Positions 36,568 to 44,406 of a stretch of DNA of 64,000 nucleotides are shown here, one piece after another. The stretch lies in contig NZ_CP137891.1 of assembly GCF_033547075.1 (NCBI RefSeq), forward strand, positions 186,001 to 250,000, read 5' to 3'. Each line of letters opens with the position of its first letter. The first letter of the stretch is position 1. Both the position numbers and the translations under genes were made by a program. The notes beneath the pieces were generated by a model, which was not told the origin of the DNA, did not search any database, and saw nothing but the letters and a program-made list of their open reading frames with translations. The stretch is from Flavobacterium ardleyense (GTDB lineage: Bacteria > Bacteroidota > Bacteroidia > Flavobacteriales > Flavobacteriaceae).

Positions 36568-37851
36568 TCATAAATCTGATAATCTTTTACCCTTTAATTT
36601 AGCGTAGATAAAATGCTTGCTGCTACCGATGATTTGGGAGCTATAAATGCCGGTATGACCCGAAAAAAGGTAAGACACGAAGCAGGCGACCGCGATGTAA
36701 AGCGCACTTTCGGCACCAAATAATTCGATTCCCATAAATGTGCAGGCGATTGGCGTATTGGTAGCGCCCGAAAACACTGCTACGAAACCCATTCCTGCCA
36801 AAAGTGCGACTGGCAAGGGCAGAAACATAAAAAGTGCGCTTCCCAAAGTAGCACCGATAAAGAATAACGGAGTCACTTCGCCACCTTTGAAGCCAACGCC
36901 TAAAGTGAAGGCGGTAATTAGTAATTTAATTGCAAAATCTGAGGCTGGCAGACTAAATTGAAAAGCTTCGACAATGGTGGGAATTCCCAATCCGATAAAT
37001 TTTGTCGAGCCCATAAAAAACACAAACAGTGCAATAAAGATTCCCCCAATAAAAGGACGAAGTGGCGCGTAAGAGATTAATTTTGAAGAAAATGAGGATA
37101 CAAAATGGATGCTTTTGGAAAACCACAATGCGGTTAGTCCAAATAAAATCCCTGCAGATATTGTAATAATTAGATTTTGAAGATTCATCGTCGGGACTTC
37201 GGGAATGACGTACGAAGTGTGATGCACGCCCCAAAGTAAACAAACATAATTGGAAGCGACGGCGGCAATGATGCTTGGAAGTAAAGTTTCGTATCTCATT
37301 CGGCCAACAACCATCATCTCGAGAGCGAAAATAGCACCTGCAATTGGAGTTCCAAAAACTGCAGCAAAACCACCGCTAATTCCGATGATTAATAGAAGTT
37401 TTCTATCTGACGGACTGATTTTCAAAAGCTTGGTGAATTGATCTGCAATTGCGCCACCCATTTGTACTGCGGTGCCTTCCCTTCCTGCTGAGCCTCCGCA
37501 CAAATGTGTAAGCAACGTTCCGAACAGCACTAGAGGCGCCATTTTGAACGGGATAATTTGTTTGGGAGTATGAAATTCTTCTAGAAGTAGATTATTTCCT
37601 TTGACAACCGATGTGCCAAAATAATGATAGGACAGCCCGATAAGCAAACCTGCAATTGGCAATAACCAAATGATCCAGAGATTGGACTCCCGAAATTGAG
37701 TTACTGAATCTAAAGATAGCAGAAAAAATGCTACCGAAGAACCGATGAAAATGCTGATGAAACTAGCAATAACTAGCCATTTTAGCAAAAATAAAAAGTA
37801 GTTTACTTGGGGAATTTCACTACCGCTGAATGTGAGTTTAGACTTTGTCAT
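36568..37851 (-). CDS. CLC-family fluoride/proton antiporter (CLC-F type)
   Basis: A 427-residue CLC transporter with about ten membrane helices. The gating-glutamate motif is GREGT (123-127, Glu125), the form typical of fluoride-specific CLC proteins rather than GREGP of chloride CLCs. The GxFxP motif is replaced by GGEVTP (323-328), and the central Tyr region does not match chloride CLCs. A fluoride riboswitch lies directly upstream (37896-37957), which fixes the physiological ion: it exports fluoride from the cytosol. Database entries would usually call it a voltage-gated chloride channel. Confidence 0.9.
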   Translation of the reverse strand: MTKSKLTFSGSEIPQVNYFLFLLKWLVIASFISIFIGSSVAFFLLSLDSVTQFRESNLWIIWLLPIAGLLIGLSYHYFGTSVVKGNNLLLEEFHTPKQIIPFKMAPLVLFGTLLTHLCGGSAGREGTAVQMGGAIADQFTKLLKISPSDRKLLLIIGISGGFAAVFGTPIAGAIFALEMMVVGRMRYETLLPSIIAAVASNYVCLLWGVHHTSYVIPEVPTMNLQNLIITISAGILFGLTALWFSKSIHFVSSFSSKLISYAPLRPFIGGIFIALFVFFMGSTKFIGLGIPTIVEAFQFSLPASDFAIKLLITAFTLGVGFKGGEVTPLFFIGATLGSALFMFLPLPVALLAGMGFVAVFSGATNTPIACTFMGIELFGAESALYIAVACFVSYLFSGHTGIYSSQIIGSSKHFIYAKLKGKRLSDL

Positions 37852-37879
37852 TTTCTTGAAATTATGATATTACCATCTG

Positions 37880-37894
37880 ATAGCAAAAAGCTAT
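37880..37894 (-). promoter_or_regulatory. Small hairpin between fluoride aptamer and CLC start
   Basis: ATAGC-TTTTT-GCTAT on the minus strand, between the aptamer and the ATG at 37851. There is no U run after it, so it may be a translational expression platform rather than a terminator. Confidence 0.4.
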
Positions 37895-37895
37895 A

Positions 37896-37957
37896 AACAG
37901 ACGTCATCAGCTCCAAGAAAAACTTTCGGCGGTTTGAGGCAGACATCATTGCCTAAA
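37896..37957 (-). promoter_or_regulatory. Fluoride riboswitch (crcB motif)
   Basis: Minus strand: AGGC-AATGATGTCT-GCCT forms the first stem, followed by the conserved CAAACCGCC, a variable arm, and the 3' block GGAGCTGATGACGTCTG. AUGUC in the first loop can pair with GACGU in the 3' block (one G-U), which is the aptamer's pseudoknot. This order matches the structurally known fluoride aptamer from Thermotoga (AAAC after stem 1, then GCUGAUG). It lies 45 nt before the CLC-F start. Confidence 0.9.
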
Positions 37958-37966
37958 TGTGATGCG

Positions 37967-37974
37967 CAAAGATA
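37967..37974 (-). promoter_or_regulatory. -7 promoter element for the riboswitch-CLC transcript
   Basis: The minus strand reads TATCTTTG, an exact TAnnTTTG, ending about 10 nt before the aptamer's first stem, so the transcript would begin at the aptamer. Confidence 0.65.
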
Positions 37975-38170
37975 AAAAATAAATAGTAATTGTAAATAAT
38001 ACTATACAATTTATACTTTAATGGCAAATCGCAAAAGCAGTAGTTGATTAAATTTACCTGATGTAATGGGTAGAAAGTTCTGAATCAAATAAATACTTGC
38101 TAAAAAATTTAGAACTATCTTAACTTTCTTACATATTATTTTGAATAAGTTTGAGAACAAATAGTTGCCG

Positions 38171-38896
38171 ATGCCTAAAATTCTACTTCTTTTTCTCTTT
38201 TCTATTCAATGCTGCCTTGCTCAAACTGAAAAAAATATTACGGGAGTTGTAGTTGCCAACGATATATTAATTGCGGGCGTTGATGTGATTAACGACAGAA
38301 CTCGAACATCTCATACCAGCGATAGCGCTGGACAATTTTCAATTGAAGCTAAGGTTGGTGACACTTTAATATTCCACTCAACTGATTTTACAGCGAAGAA
38401 GATTCGCCTTAAAGAATCCGATTTTGCAAATCCAAATTTTAAAGTATTCTTGTACAAGAAAATCGAAGAATTGGAGGAAGTTATTATAAACAATGAGGTG
38501 CAGCCAATCCTTAATTCGAAAGACATTATTGGATATAGAGATTATAAAAGCTTTAAGGATGGAGTTAAAAATCCACATATGTATACTGCCGAAATTCAAT
38601 ATGGACCAGATTTAATTAAGATGGTAAGTCTGGTTGCAGGTTTACTTAAAAAGCCAAAGGAGGATGCTGCGCCGGCGAAACCTATAATAGGTTTCAAGCA
38701 GTTTGTTGAAGCAACTTATGACAAAGAATATCTCAAAAAAACTTTTAAGCTAGAGGAAGATGAAATTGCACTGTTTCTAGAATTTTGTGAGGCTGATGCG
38801 AAAGCTTATTCTGTCAAAGAAAGCGAAGACAAACTGGGATTGTTGGAGTTGTTGATCAGGAAGAACGAGGAGTTTAAGAGGCTGGAGAGGGATTGA
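38171..38896 (+). CDS. Exported protein with carboxypeptidase-like regulatory domain
   Basis: A 241-residue protein from ATG 38171 (an in-frame TTG two codons earlier is less likely). Signal peptide about 1-18 (LLLFLFSIQCCLAQ). Residues 20-105 form a CarboxypepD_reg-like beta-sandwich (ITGVVVANDILIAGVDVIN, GQFSIEAKVGDTLIF, LEEVIIN), as often found at the N-terminus of TonB receptors and in free-standing periplasmic proteins. The rest is helical, without motifs I know. It is divergent from the CLC-F gene and followed by dispersed repeats. Confidence 0.75.
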   Translation: MPKILLLFLFSIQCCLAQTEKNITGVVVANDILIAGVDVINDRTRTSHTSDSAGQFSIEAKVGDTLIFHSTDFTAKKIRLKESDFANPNFKVFLYKKIEELEEVIINNEVQPILNSKDIIGYRDYKSFKDGVKNPHMYTAEIQYGPDLIKMVSLVAGLLKKPKEDAAPAKPIIGFKQFVEATYDKEYLKKTFKLEEDEIALFLEFCEADAKAYSVKESEDKLGLLELLIRKNEEFKRLERD

Positions 38897-38917
38897 CATT
38901 GCCATTTTCTTTAGGTG

Positions 38918-39129
38918 GGTTTCGACAAGCTCAGCCACCGGGACTTTGAAAGAAACCTTATCATCAAACAAATAGTAGACGGTAGAATAGTTGTACTAAC
39001 TCAAGAGAGCTTAAGAATAATTACAACAGAAACGAAAATGGCTGTTTAGGTAAAATGCACTTAATTTATTTACTTTTAATAGTTTTGGATTAAATTATAA
39101 TTTCTACGATGTCTGAGCTTGTCGAAACC
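38918..39129. repeat. 17-bp inverted repeat pair GGTTTCGACAAGCTCAG
   Basis: GGTTTCGACAAGCTCAG at 38918-38934 and its exact complement CTGAGCTTGTCGAAACC at 39113-39129, about 180 bp apart. I recall this sequence as a widespread dispersed element in Bacteroidetes genomes; it sits downstream of the GIY-YIG pseudogene on the minus strand. No transposase lies between the arms. Confidence 0.8.
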
Positions 39130-39166
39130 GTACGACTCCTAAAATTGGAAGTGAATCCTCCTAAAT

Positions 39167-39459
39167 TTATAGTTCTGGTGGAAATTGAGTATAATTTCTA
39201 GAGAGCAATGGAAGATTATTATACTGAGTATTGATTAAAGCTTCTTTCTACTCCAACCTTGTACCTGCTTTTCTCTTTGAAAAGCTTCATCGATTCTTTC
39301 GAATACTTCAAAACACACAAGAATTACTGGCAATCTCCTTTTAGTGTGATTTGCACCTCTACCATCTTGATGCTGTTCTACTCTAACTTCAAGATGTATC
39401 GTACTTCCGATATAGTAAGATCCGTCAGCACATTCTTAAATATACATATATCCTCTCAT
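39167..39459 (-). pseudogene. Disrupted GIY-YIG endonuclease-like gene
   Basis: Minus strand from ATG 39459 reads MRGYMYI, then TAA where Leu is expected, then ECADGSYYIGSTIHL, REKQVQGWSRKK in the same frame. A one-base shift then gives ALINTQYNNLPLLS and NYTQFPPE up to TAA at 39167. Joined together this is a full small GIY-YIG protein of about 95 residues (GSYYIGST is the GIY-YIG core). One nonsense and one frameshift make it a pseudogene. Confidence 0.87.
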
Positions 39460-39607
39460 AATCAATTCATTATGTAAAGCATATTAAATATATAGAAGTA
39501 TTATTAATAAACAAGAATCTAAACGAATTATACTTTAACTGATTTAAATAATTTCATCTAGTAAAAAAACGACCTACGAAATCCATTTAACCTCTCAAAT
39601 ATTCCAC

Positions 39608-39647
39608 AAAAAAAATGGAACAAAAAGACTAATCTTTCTGTTCCATT
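39608..39647 (-). terminator. Rho-independent terminator after tRNA-Arg
   Basis: A 15-bp stem AATGGAACAAAAAGA / TCTTTCTGTTCCATT (one mismatch) with loop CTAA; on the minus strand it ends in a T8 run, starting 7 nt after the tRNA. Confidence 0.88.
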
Positions 39648-39653
39648 CTTGTG

Positions 39654-39727
39654 TGACCTCGGAGGGGTTCGAACCCCCAACCATCAGAACCGAAATCTGA
39701 TATTCTATCCAGTTGAACTACGAGGCC
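39654..39727 (-). tRNA. tRNA-Arg (anticodon UCG)
   Basis: A 74-nt cloverleaf on the minus strand. Acceptor GGCCTCG pairs with CGAGGTC (one G-U); D arm GTTC/GAAT; anticodon stem TCAGA/TCTGA with loop TTTCGGT, so anticodon TCG reads CGA codons as arginine; T arm GGGGG-TTCGAAC-CCCTC. Discriminator A; CCA is not encoded. It lies just after yqeY on the same strand and ends at a strong terminator. Confidence 0.96.
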
Positions 39728-39745
39728 ATTATTATAAAGTAGAAA

Positions 39746-40195
39746 CTACATTAATAGTTTTTTTACTATTGTCGAGATCATTTTTCCATCTGCGCGACCT
39801 GCAAGTTCTGCCGAAGCGAGACCCATTACTTTTCCCATCGATGCCATTCCTGAAGCGTCATTATCTGTAATAATCTTCGAAACAATTGCCGATACCTCCT
39901 CTTCTGATAATTGAGCTGGTAAAAACTTTTCGATAACGGCTGCTTGCAATAATTCTGGCTCAGCAAGATCTTCTCTGCCCTGCTCAGTGAATATAGCCGC
40001 ACTGTCCTTACGTTGTTTTACCAATCTCTGTAGTAATTTTATTTCTTCGTCTTGTGATATTTCTTCTTTTGAACCAGTTTCTGTTTGCGCCATCAATAAA
40101 GCTGATTTTACAGCTCTTAAAGACTCTAAAGCAACAGTATCTTTTGCTCTCATGGCACTTTTAATCTCGTCCATGATAATTACTTGTAGGCTCAT
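39746..40195 (-). CDS. GatB/YqeY domain-containing protein
   Basis: A 149-residue stand-alone YqeY protein, homologous to the tRNA-binding tail of GatB. Landmarks are IMDEIKSAMRAKDTVALESLRAVKSAL, LVKQRKDSAAIFTEQGREDLAEPE and FLPAQLSEEEV near the middle. Its role outside the amidotransferase is not well known; a link to tRNA is likely given the homology. It has its own promoter inside the ftsZ terminator and lies 18 bp upstream of tRNA-Arg, so the two may share a transcript. Confidence 0.92.
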   Translation of the reverse strand: MSLQVIIMDEIKSAMRAKDTVALESLRAVKSALLMAQTETGSKEEISQDEEIKLLQRLVKQRKDSAAIFTEQGREDLAEPELLQAAVIEKFLPAQLSEEEVSAIVSKIITDNDASGMASMGKVMGLASAELAGRADGKMISTIVKKLLM

Positions 40196-40217
40196 CTTCT
40201 ATTTTTTTTAAGTGCGA

Positions 40218-40247
40218 CAAAGTTAAAAAATTAACCCGAAAGTTCAA
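40218..40247 (-). promoter_or_regulatory. Promoter for yqeY with -33 and -7 elements
   Basis: Minus strand TTG (40245-40247), 19 nt, then TAACTTTG (40218-40225), an exact -7 element at good spacing. The TTG sits in the loop of the ftsZ terminator and the spacer is the terminator's second arm. Confidence 0.7.
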
Positions 40248-40265
40248 TACAAAACTTTCGGGTTA
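40225..40265 (-). terminator. Rho-independent terminator after ftsZ
   Basis: A 13-bp stem TAACCCGAAAGTT / AACTTTCGGGTTA with an 8-nt loop; on the minus strand followed by a T-rich run. It ends the division cluster. Confidence 0.9.
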
Positions 40266-40290
40266 GGGCATATTAAATCTGGTTAGAAAT

Positions 40291-42222
40291 TTAATCTACA
40301 TTATCGTGCAAAAACGAATTGTTTGATCTTAATTGAGGATCTTGATTACTATCCATTCCTATTGATGTGCGTGACGCACTATTGTATTGATTTTTTGAAT
40401 TTAAATCTACACCAGAACGTCTATAAGCAGGTTCTTTCTCTAATTCTTCTACTCTTGAACCAACGTTGTTGAATTTATAGTTAAAGTCTTTCAACTTTCT
40501 ACGACGCTCGTCAGCACGTAGCTTGAGAGTTTCTTCTATACTCATTTCCAAAGGATCCAAAGTCTCATACGCTTCTGTTGTTGGAGCTTGCTTAGAAGGA
40601 ATTTCCTGAACAGGAACTTTCTTTACAGTAAGATTCATCTCAACTGGTATTTCCTCTTCTTGAACTTCAATTTTAGCTTGAGGTTTAGTTAAATCGCTCT
40701 CAATCTTCATATAATCCTCTAGAGAATATTTGATAACTCCAGATTCATTTACTTCTGATCTCGGACTCATCTCCACTGCTTCCTTTACCTCAATTTTTTT
40801 TACTTCTTCAGGAAGATCAAATAGCAGCGATTCATTATAGGTCGTCGCTTTAGTAATTGGCATATCAAAAGTAAAAGCTTTGGCCGTTTCTCTGGTCACC
40901 ACTTCTGGCTCCACAACTTTTATTTCTTTAGTCTCATTAGTAATAAAATAAAACTCCTCTTCTTCTTGTTCTACTTGAGGTGAAACGATTTCGAATGTTA
41001 CTTCAAGGTTTTTGATGAATTCTGATGTTGGAACAATATCCATTTCAAATTCTTTGTTAGCAACAACAATTGCTTCGTCAAGACTATAAATAACTTTCGG
41101 CTCGGCAGTTGGCGTTTCCTTTTCAAAATCAAATGCCGAGATTACATTTTTTGGTGATAAATCGTGCACTAATTTTTGCTCACCATCTAATGAATGAATA
41201 ATCTTTTTAGGTTCTGTATTTACAATTTCACCTTGCTGCTCAATATTAAAACCAGTCGCGATGATTGTTACAGCGATTGAATCTCCAAGGGTCTCATCTT
41301 CACCAACACCCATAATAATATTGGCATTATGACCTGCTTCAATTTGGATATGATCATTGATTTCTCCTATTTCATCAATCGTGATCTCATTAGTTCCAGA
41401 AACAATTAAAAGCAACACGTTTTTGGCACCAGTAATCTTATTGTCATTTAATAAAGGAGAATCTAAGGCAGAAACGATTGCTTCCTTTGCACGGTTTTCA
41501 CCAAGTGCAATGGCAGACCCCATAATTGCAGTACCGCTATTAGAAAGCACTGTTTTCGCATCACGTAAATCAACGTTTTGAGTATAGTGGTGCGTAATTA
41601 CTTCGGCAATTCCTCTTGAGGCTGTTGCCAAAACTTCATCTGCTTTCGAGAATCCCGCTTTAAAGCCAAGATTTCCATACACTTCACGCAGTTTGTTATT
41701 ATTGATGACAATAAGAGAATCTACTTGATTTCTTAACTTTTCAACACCTATAAGTGCTTGCTGTTGTCTCACTTTCCCTTCAAACTGAAATGGAATTGTT
41801 ACGATCCCAACAGTAAGTATATCTCTTTCTTTTGCCAATTGAGCAATTACTGGAGCCGCACCAGTTCCTGTACCACCACCCATTCCGGCAGTGATAAAAA
41901 CCATTTTGGTATTGCTATCCAACATTTTTTCAATCTCGGCAACACTCTCAATTGCAGACTGCTGACCAACATCTGGGTTTGCACCAGCGCCTAAACCTTC
42001 GGTAAGATTTACACCTAATTGAATTTTATTTGGCACTGTACTATTTGCCAAGGCTTGAGAATCAGTATTACAAACTATAAAATCTACGCCTTTTATTCCC
42101 TGTTTAAACATGTGATTGATTGCGTTGCTTCCTCCGCCTCCTACACCTATTACTTTGATAACATTTGACTGGTTTTTTGGTAAATCAAATGAAATACTTC
42201 CAAATTCTGAGTTGCTTATCAT
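40291..42222 (-). CDS. ftsZ: Cell division protein FtsZ
   Basis: A 643-residue tubulin-like GTPase that forms the division ring. The GTPase core (about 20-330) has VIGVGGGGSNAINHM and the T-loop GGGTGTG (115-121), plus NNNKLREV and the T7 region. A very long C-terminal region (about 330-643), rich in Glu, Val and Pro, is about 260 residues longer than in E. coli and is common in Flavobacteriaceae. The extreme C-terminus (SFLHDNVD) does not look like the usual FtsA/ZipA-binding peptide. Last gene of the dcw cluster, 51 bp after ftsA. Confidence 0.97.
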   Translation of the reverse strand: MISNSEFGSISFDLPKNQSNVIKVIGVGGGGSNAINHMFKQGIKGVDFIVCNTDSQALANSTVPNKIQLGVNLTEGLGAGANPDVGQQSAIESVAEIEKMLDSNTKMVFITAGMGGGTGTGAAPVIAQLAKERDILTVGIVTIPFQFEGKVRQQQALIGVEKLRNQVDSLIVINNNKLREVYGNLGFKAGFSKADEVLATASRGIAEVITHHYTQNVDLRDAKTVLSNSGTAIMGSAIALGENRAKEAIVSALDSPLLNDNKITGAKNVLLLIVSGTNEITIDEIGEINDHIQIEAGHNANIIMGVGEDETLGDSIAVTIIATGFNIEQQGEIVNTEPKKIIHSLDGEQKLVHDLSPKNVISAFDFEKETPTAEPKVIYSLDEAIVVANKEFEMDIVPTSEFIKNLEVTFEIVSPQVEQEEEEFYFITNETKEIKVVEPEVVTRETAKAFTFDMPITKATTYNESLLFDLPEEVKKIEVKEAVEMSPRSEVNESGVIKYSLEDYMKIESDLTKPQAKIEVQEEEIPVEMNLTVKKVPVQEIPSKQAPTTEAYETLDPLEMSIEETLKLRADERRRKLKDFNYKFNNVGSRVEELEKEPAYRRSGVDLNSKNQYNSASRTSIGMDSNQDPQLRSNNSFLHDNVD

Positions 42223-42273
42223 ATCTATCGGTATTTAATTATTTCTTTTTCTTTTTTTTTCTAATTTCTTTCT

Positions 42274-43677
42274 TTACTCCGCTTTGTCGAGGAATTCTTT
42301 AATTTTATCCACATATTTATCAAAGAATGAGCGTCGTATTCTCCCTCTCGTTGTCTGGTCTACTTCCTCTTCTTCTTCCTCTTCAATAATTTGCTCTACG
42401 ACAGGCGCCTCTACTGGTGCTCTGACAATTGGCGCTTCTACAACTTCATCCACAGCTGCACTATTTTTTTGTAAAACAGCTGATTGAGCTCCTGATCTTT
42501 TTATAGTTCCAAAAGATTTATTCTCAAGACTGTTAATTACCAAACCTACAGCGGTAGCATACAGCGGACTAGAAATTTCTTCGTCTGAATTTCCCGCCAA
42601 ATGCTCATTAGGGTAGCCAATTCGCGTATCCATCCCAGTAATATATTCTACTAGTTGCTTTATGTGCTGTAGTTCAGCTCCACCACCAGTTAAAACAATT
42701 CCACCGATAAGTTTTTTACGCTGGTCTTCGTAACCATAAATTTTAATTTCGTTGAAAACTTGTTCAATAATTTCCACAACTCGAGCATGAATAATTCTTG
42801 ATAGGTTTTTAAGCGAGATTTCTTTTGGTTCTCTACCTCTTAATCCTGGAATAGAAACAATTTCGTTGTCCTTGTTTTCTCCAGGCCAAGCCGATCCAAA
42901 TTTAACTTTTAGGAGTTCTGCTTGTTTCTCTATTATCGCACATCCTTCCTTTATATCTTCGGTAATAACATTTCCTCCAAAAGGAATAACGGCAGTATGT
43001 CGTATAATTCCTCCTTTAAAAATTGCCAAATCAGTGGTACCACCACCAATGTCGATTAGCGCTACACCAGCTTCTTTTTCTTCCAAACTCAGCACCGCAT
43101 CGGCAGAAGCCAAAGGTTCTAATGTTAACCCGGCAAGTTCAATTCCCGCACTTTGGATACATCTTCCAACATTTCTAATAGAAGAAGCCTGCCCAACCAC
43201 AACGTGAAACTTTGATTCAAGGCGTCCACCAGACATTCCAATTGGCTCATTTGTTTCGGTCTGACCATCAATTTTAAATTCTTGTGGTAAAACGTGAATT
43301 ATTTCTTCTCCCGGCAGCATTGCCAATTTATTTACTTGATCTATAAGCCTCTGAATATCTTCTCCATCAATCACTTCTTCAGGATTGCTTCGACTAATAT
43401 AGTCTGGATGCTGAATGCTTCGAATGTGTTGACCAGCAATGCCGACAACAACATCTCTAATTTTATATCCCGAAACAGCTTCGGCTTCTGCCACTGCTTG
43501 TTGGATGGATTGAATTGTTTGCGTAATATTATTTACTACACCACGTGACACACCTAGACTTTTAGATTTTCCTATACCTAAAATTTCTAGTTTTCCATAT
43601 TCATTTTTCTTGCCAATCATGGCAACAATCTTTGTGGTTCCAATGTCTAAACCTACTGCAATGTTTTCATTTTCCAT
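42274..43677 (-). CDS. ftsA: Cell division protein FtsA
   Basis: A 467-residue actin-like protein that anchors FtsZ to the membrane. Visible are the phosphate loops GLDIGTTKIVAMIG and LIDIGGGTTDLAIF, the 1C subdomain with PEEVIDGEDIQRLIDQV, and a tail with Ala/Val/Glu-rich linker ending in a basic amphipathic helix (RRSFFDKYVDKIKEFLDKA) suited for membrane binding. It is followed by ftsZ and starts 6 bp after ftsQ. Confidence 0.96.
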   Translation of the reverse strand: MENENIAVGLDIGTTKIVAMIGKKNEYGKLEILGIGKSKSLGVSRGVVNNITQTIQSIQQAVAEAEAVSGYKIRDVVVGIAGQHIRSIQHPDYISRSNPEEVIDGEDIQRLIDQVNKLAMLPGEEIIHVLPQEFKIDGQTETNEPIGMSGGRLESKFHVVVGQASSIRNVGRCIQSAGIELAGLTLEPLASADAVLSLEEKEAGVALIDIGGGTTDLAIFKGGIIRHTAVIPFGGNVITEDIKEGCAIIEKQAELLKVKFGSAWPGENKDNEIVSIPGLRGREPKEISLKNLSRIIHARVVEIIEQVFNEIKIYGYEDQRKKLIGGIVLTGGGAELQHIKQLVEYITGMDTRIGYPNEHLAGNSDEEISSPLYATAVGLVINSLENKSFGTIKRSGAQSAVLQKNSAAVDEVVEAPIVRAPVEAPVVEQIIEEEEEEEVDQTTRGRIRRSFFDKYVDKIKEFLDKAE

Positions 43678-43683
43678 ATCCCT

Positions 43684-44406
43684 TTATTTTGTGCACACTA
43701 CCTGTTGCGTAAACTTCAGATTAATTTTCTTGTAATAATTTATCGAACTATCAGAAACTGCTTTCTGATAAAAAGCTTTGTAATTATTAAACTTAGCTTC
43801 CATATTGATCGTTTTTCCAAACAATATGTCATAATCATAATTTCTTGTCCGCAGAAAAACGTCGCCGTTGTTCTCAATTCTCATTCCGGTGATGTTTTTC
43901 TTCAAAAAATCATCAGTATATAAAATCTTTAAAAGCGCGGCAATTTCCTGCTGATTTTCTGACGTTAATCGGCCAGAAACCAGCGGCACTCGCGCTGCAT
44001 AAATCTTTGAAAGCGGCATCCTATCTCCTTTACTGTCAATATAGAAGGACGTATCGTCGTCTATAAATCTAGCAATTGGAGTGCGCTGAGTTACCACTGC
44101 CTTTAGCGTCCCATCTATGCTCACGAATACCTCTGATTTTTCAATCATATCGTGGTTGCTGATAGTTTTCTCCAAAGTATTCAAATCTAATTTATCTTTA
44201 TCAATGCTTTTACCTTGTTTACTTTTATCTATCAACATTTTATTAACTATTTCGGTTGTCACCAAAAGGTTGTTCTCTCCGACAAATTGCACATCGGTTT
44301 TTTCAATTTTACGACTCTCATTTCGCTTTGACGTGAAGGCAAAAAGAAATAGTACTACGCCTATCATGACTACTAACTGAATGTTTTTTCTGTTTAATAA
44401 TTTCAT
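43684..44406 (-). CDS. ftsQ: Cell division protein FtsQ
   Basis: A 240-residue bitopic protein: short cytosolic start, one membrane helix (about 10-24), then a periplasmic POTRA-like domain (about 37-110; VQFVGENNLLVTTEIVNKML) and a beta domain (VTQRTPIARFIDDD, YIDSKGDRMPLS, RVPLVSG). FtsQ links early and late division proteins. Identification relies on the layout and position between murC and ftsA, since FtsQ sequences diverge strongly. It overlaps murC by 4 bp. Confidence 0.9.
   Translation of the reverse strand: MKLLNRKNIQLVVMIGVVLFLFAFTSKRNESRKIEKTDVQFVGENNLLVTTEIVNKMLIDKSKQGKSIDKDKLDLNTLEKTISNHDMIEKSEVFVSIDGTLKAVVTQRTPIARFIDDDTSFYIDSKGDRMPLSKIYAARVPLVSGRLTSENQQEIAALLKILYTDDFLKKNITGMRIENNGDVFLRTRNYDYDILFGKTINMEAKFNNYKAFYQKAVSDSSINYYKKINLKFTQQVVCTK

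Noticed and set aside
38918..39129. Insertion sequence bounded by the 17-bp inverted repeats
   Set aside because: Only about 180 bp separate the arms, with no transposase frame and no clear target-site duplication.
39649..39870. 73-codon plus-strand frame over the tRNA
   Set aside because: It is antisense to tRNA-Arg and yqeY, both well supported.
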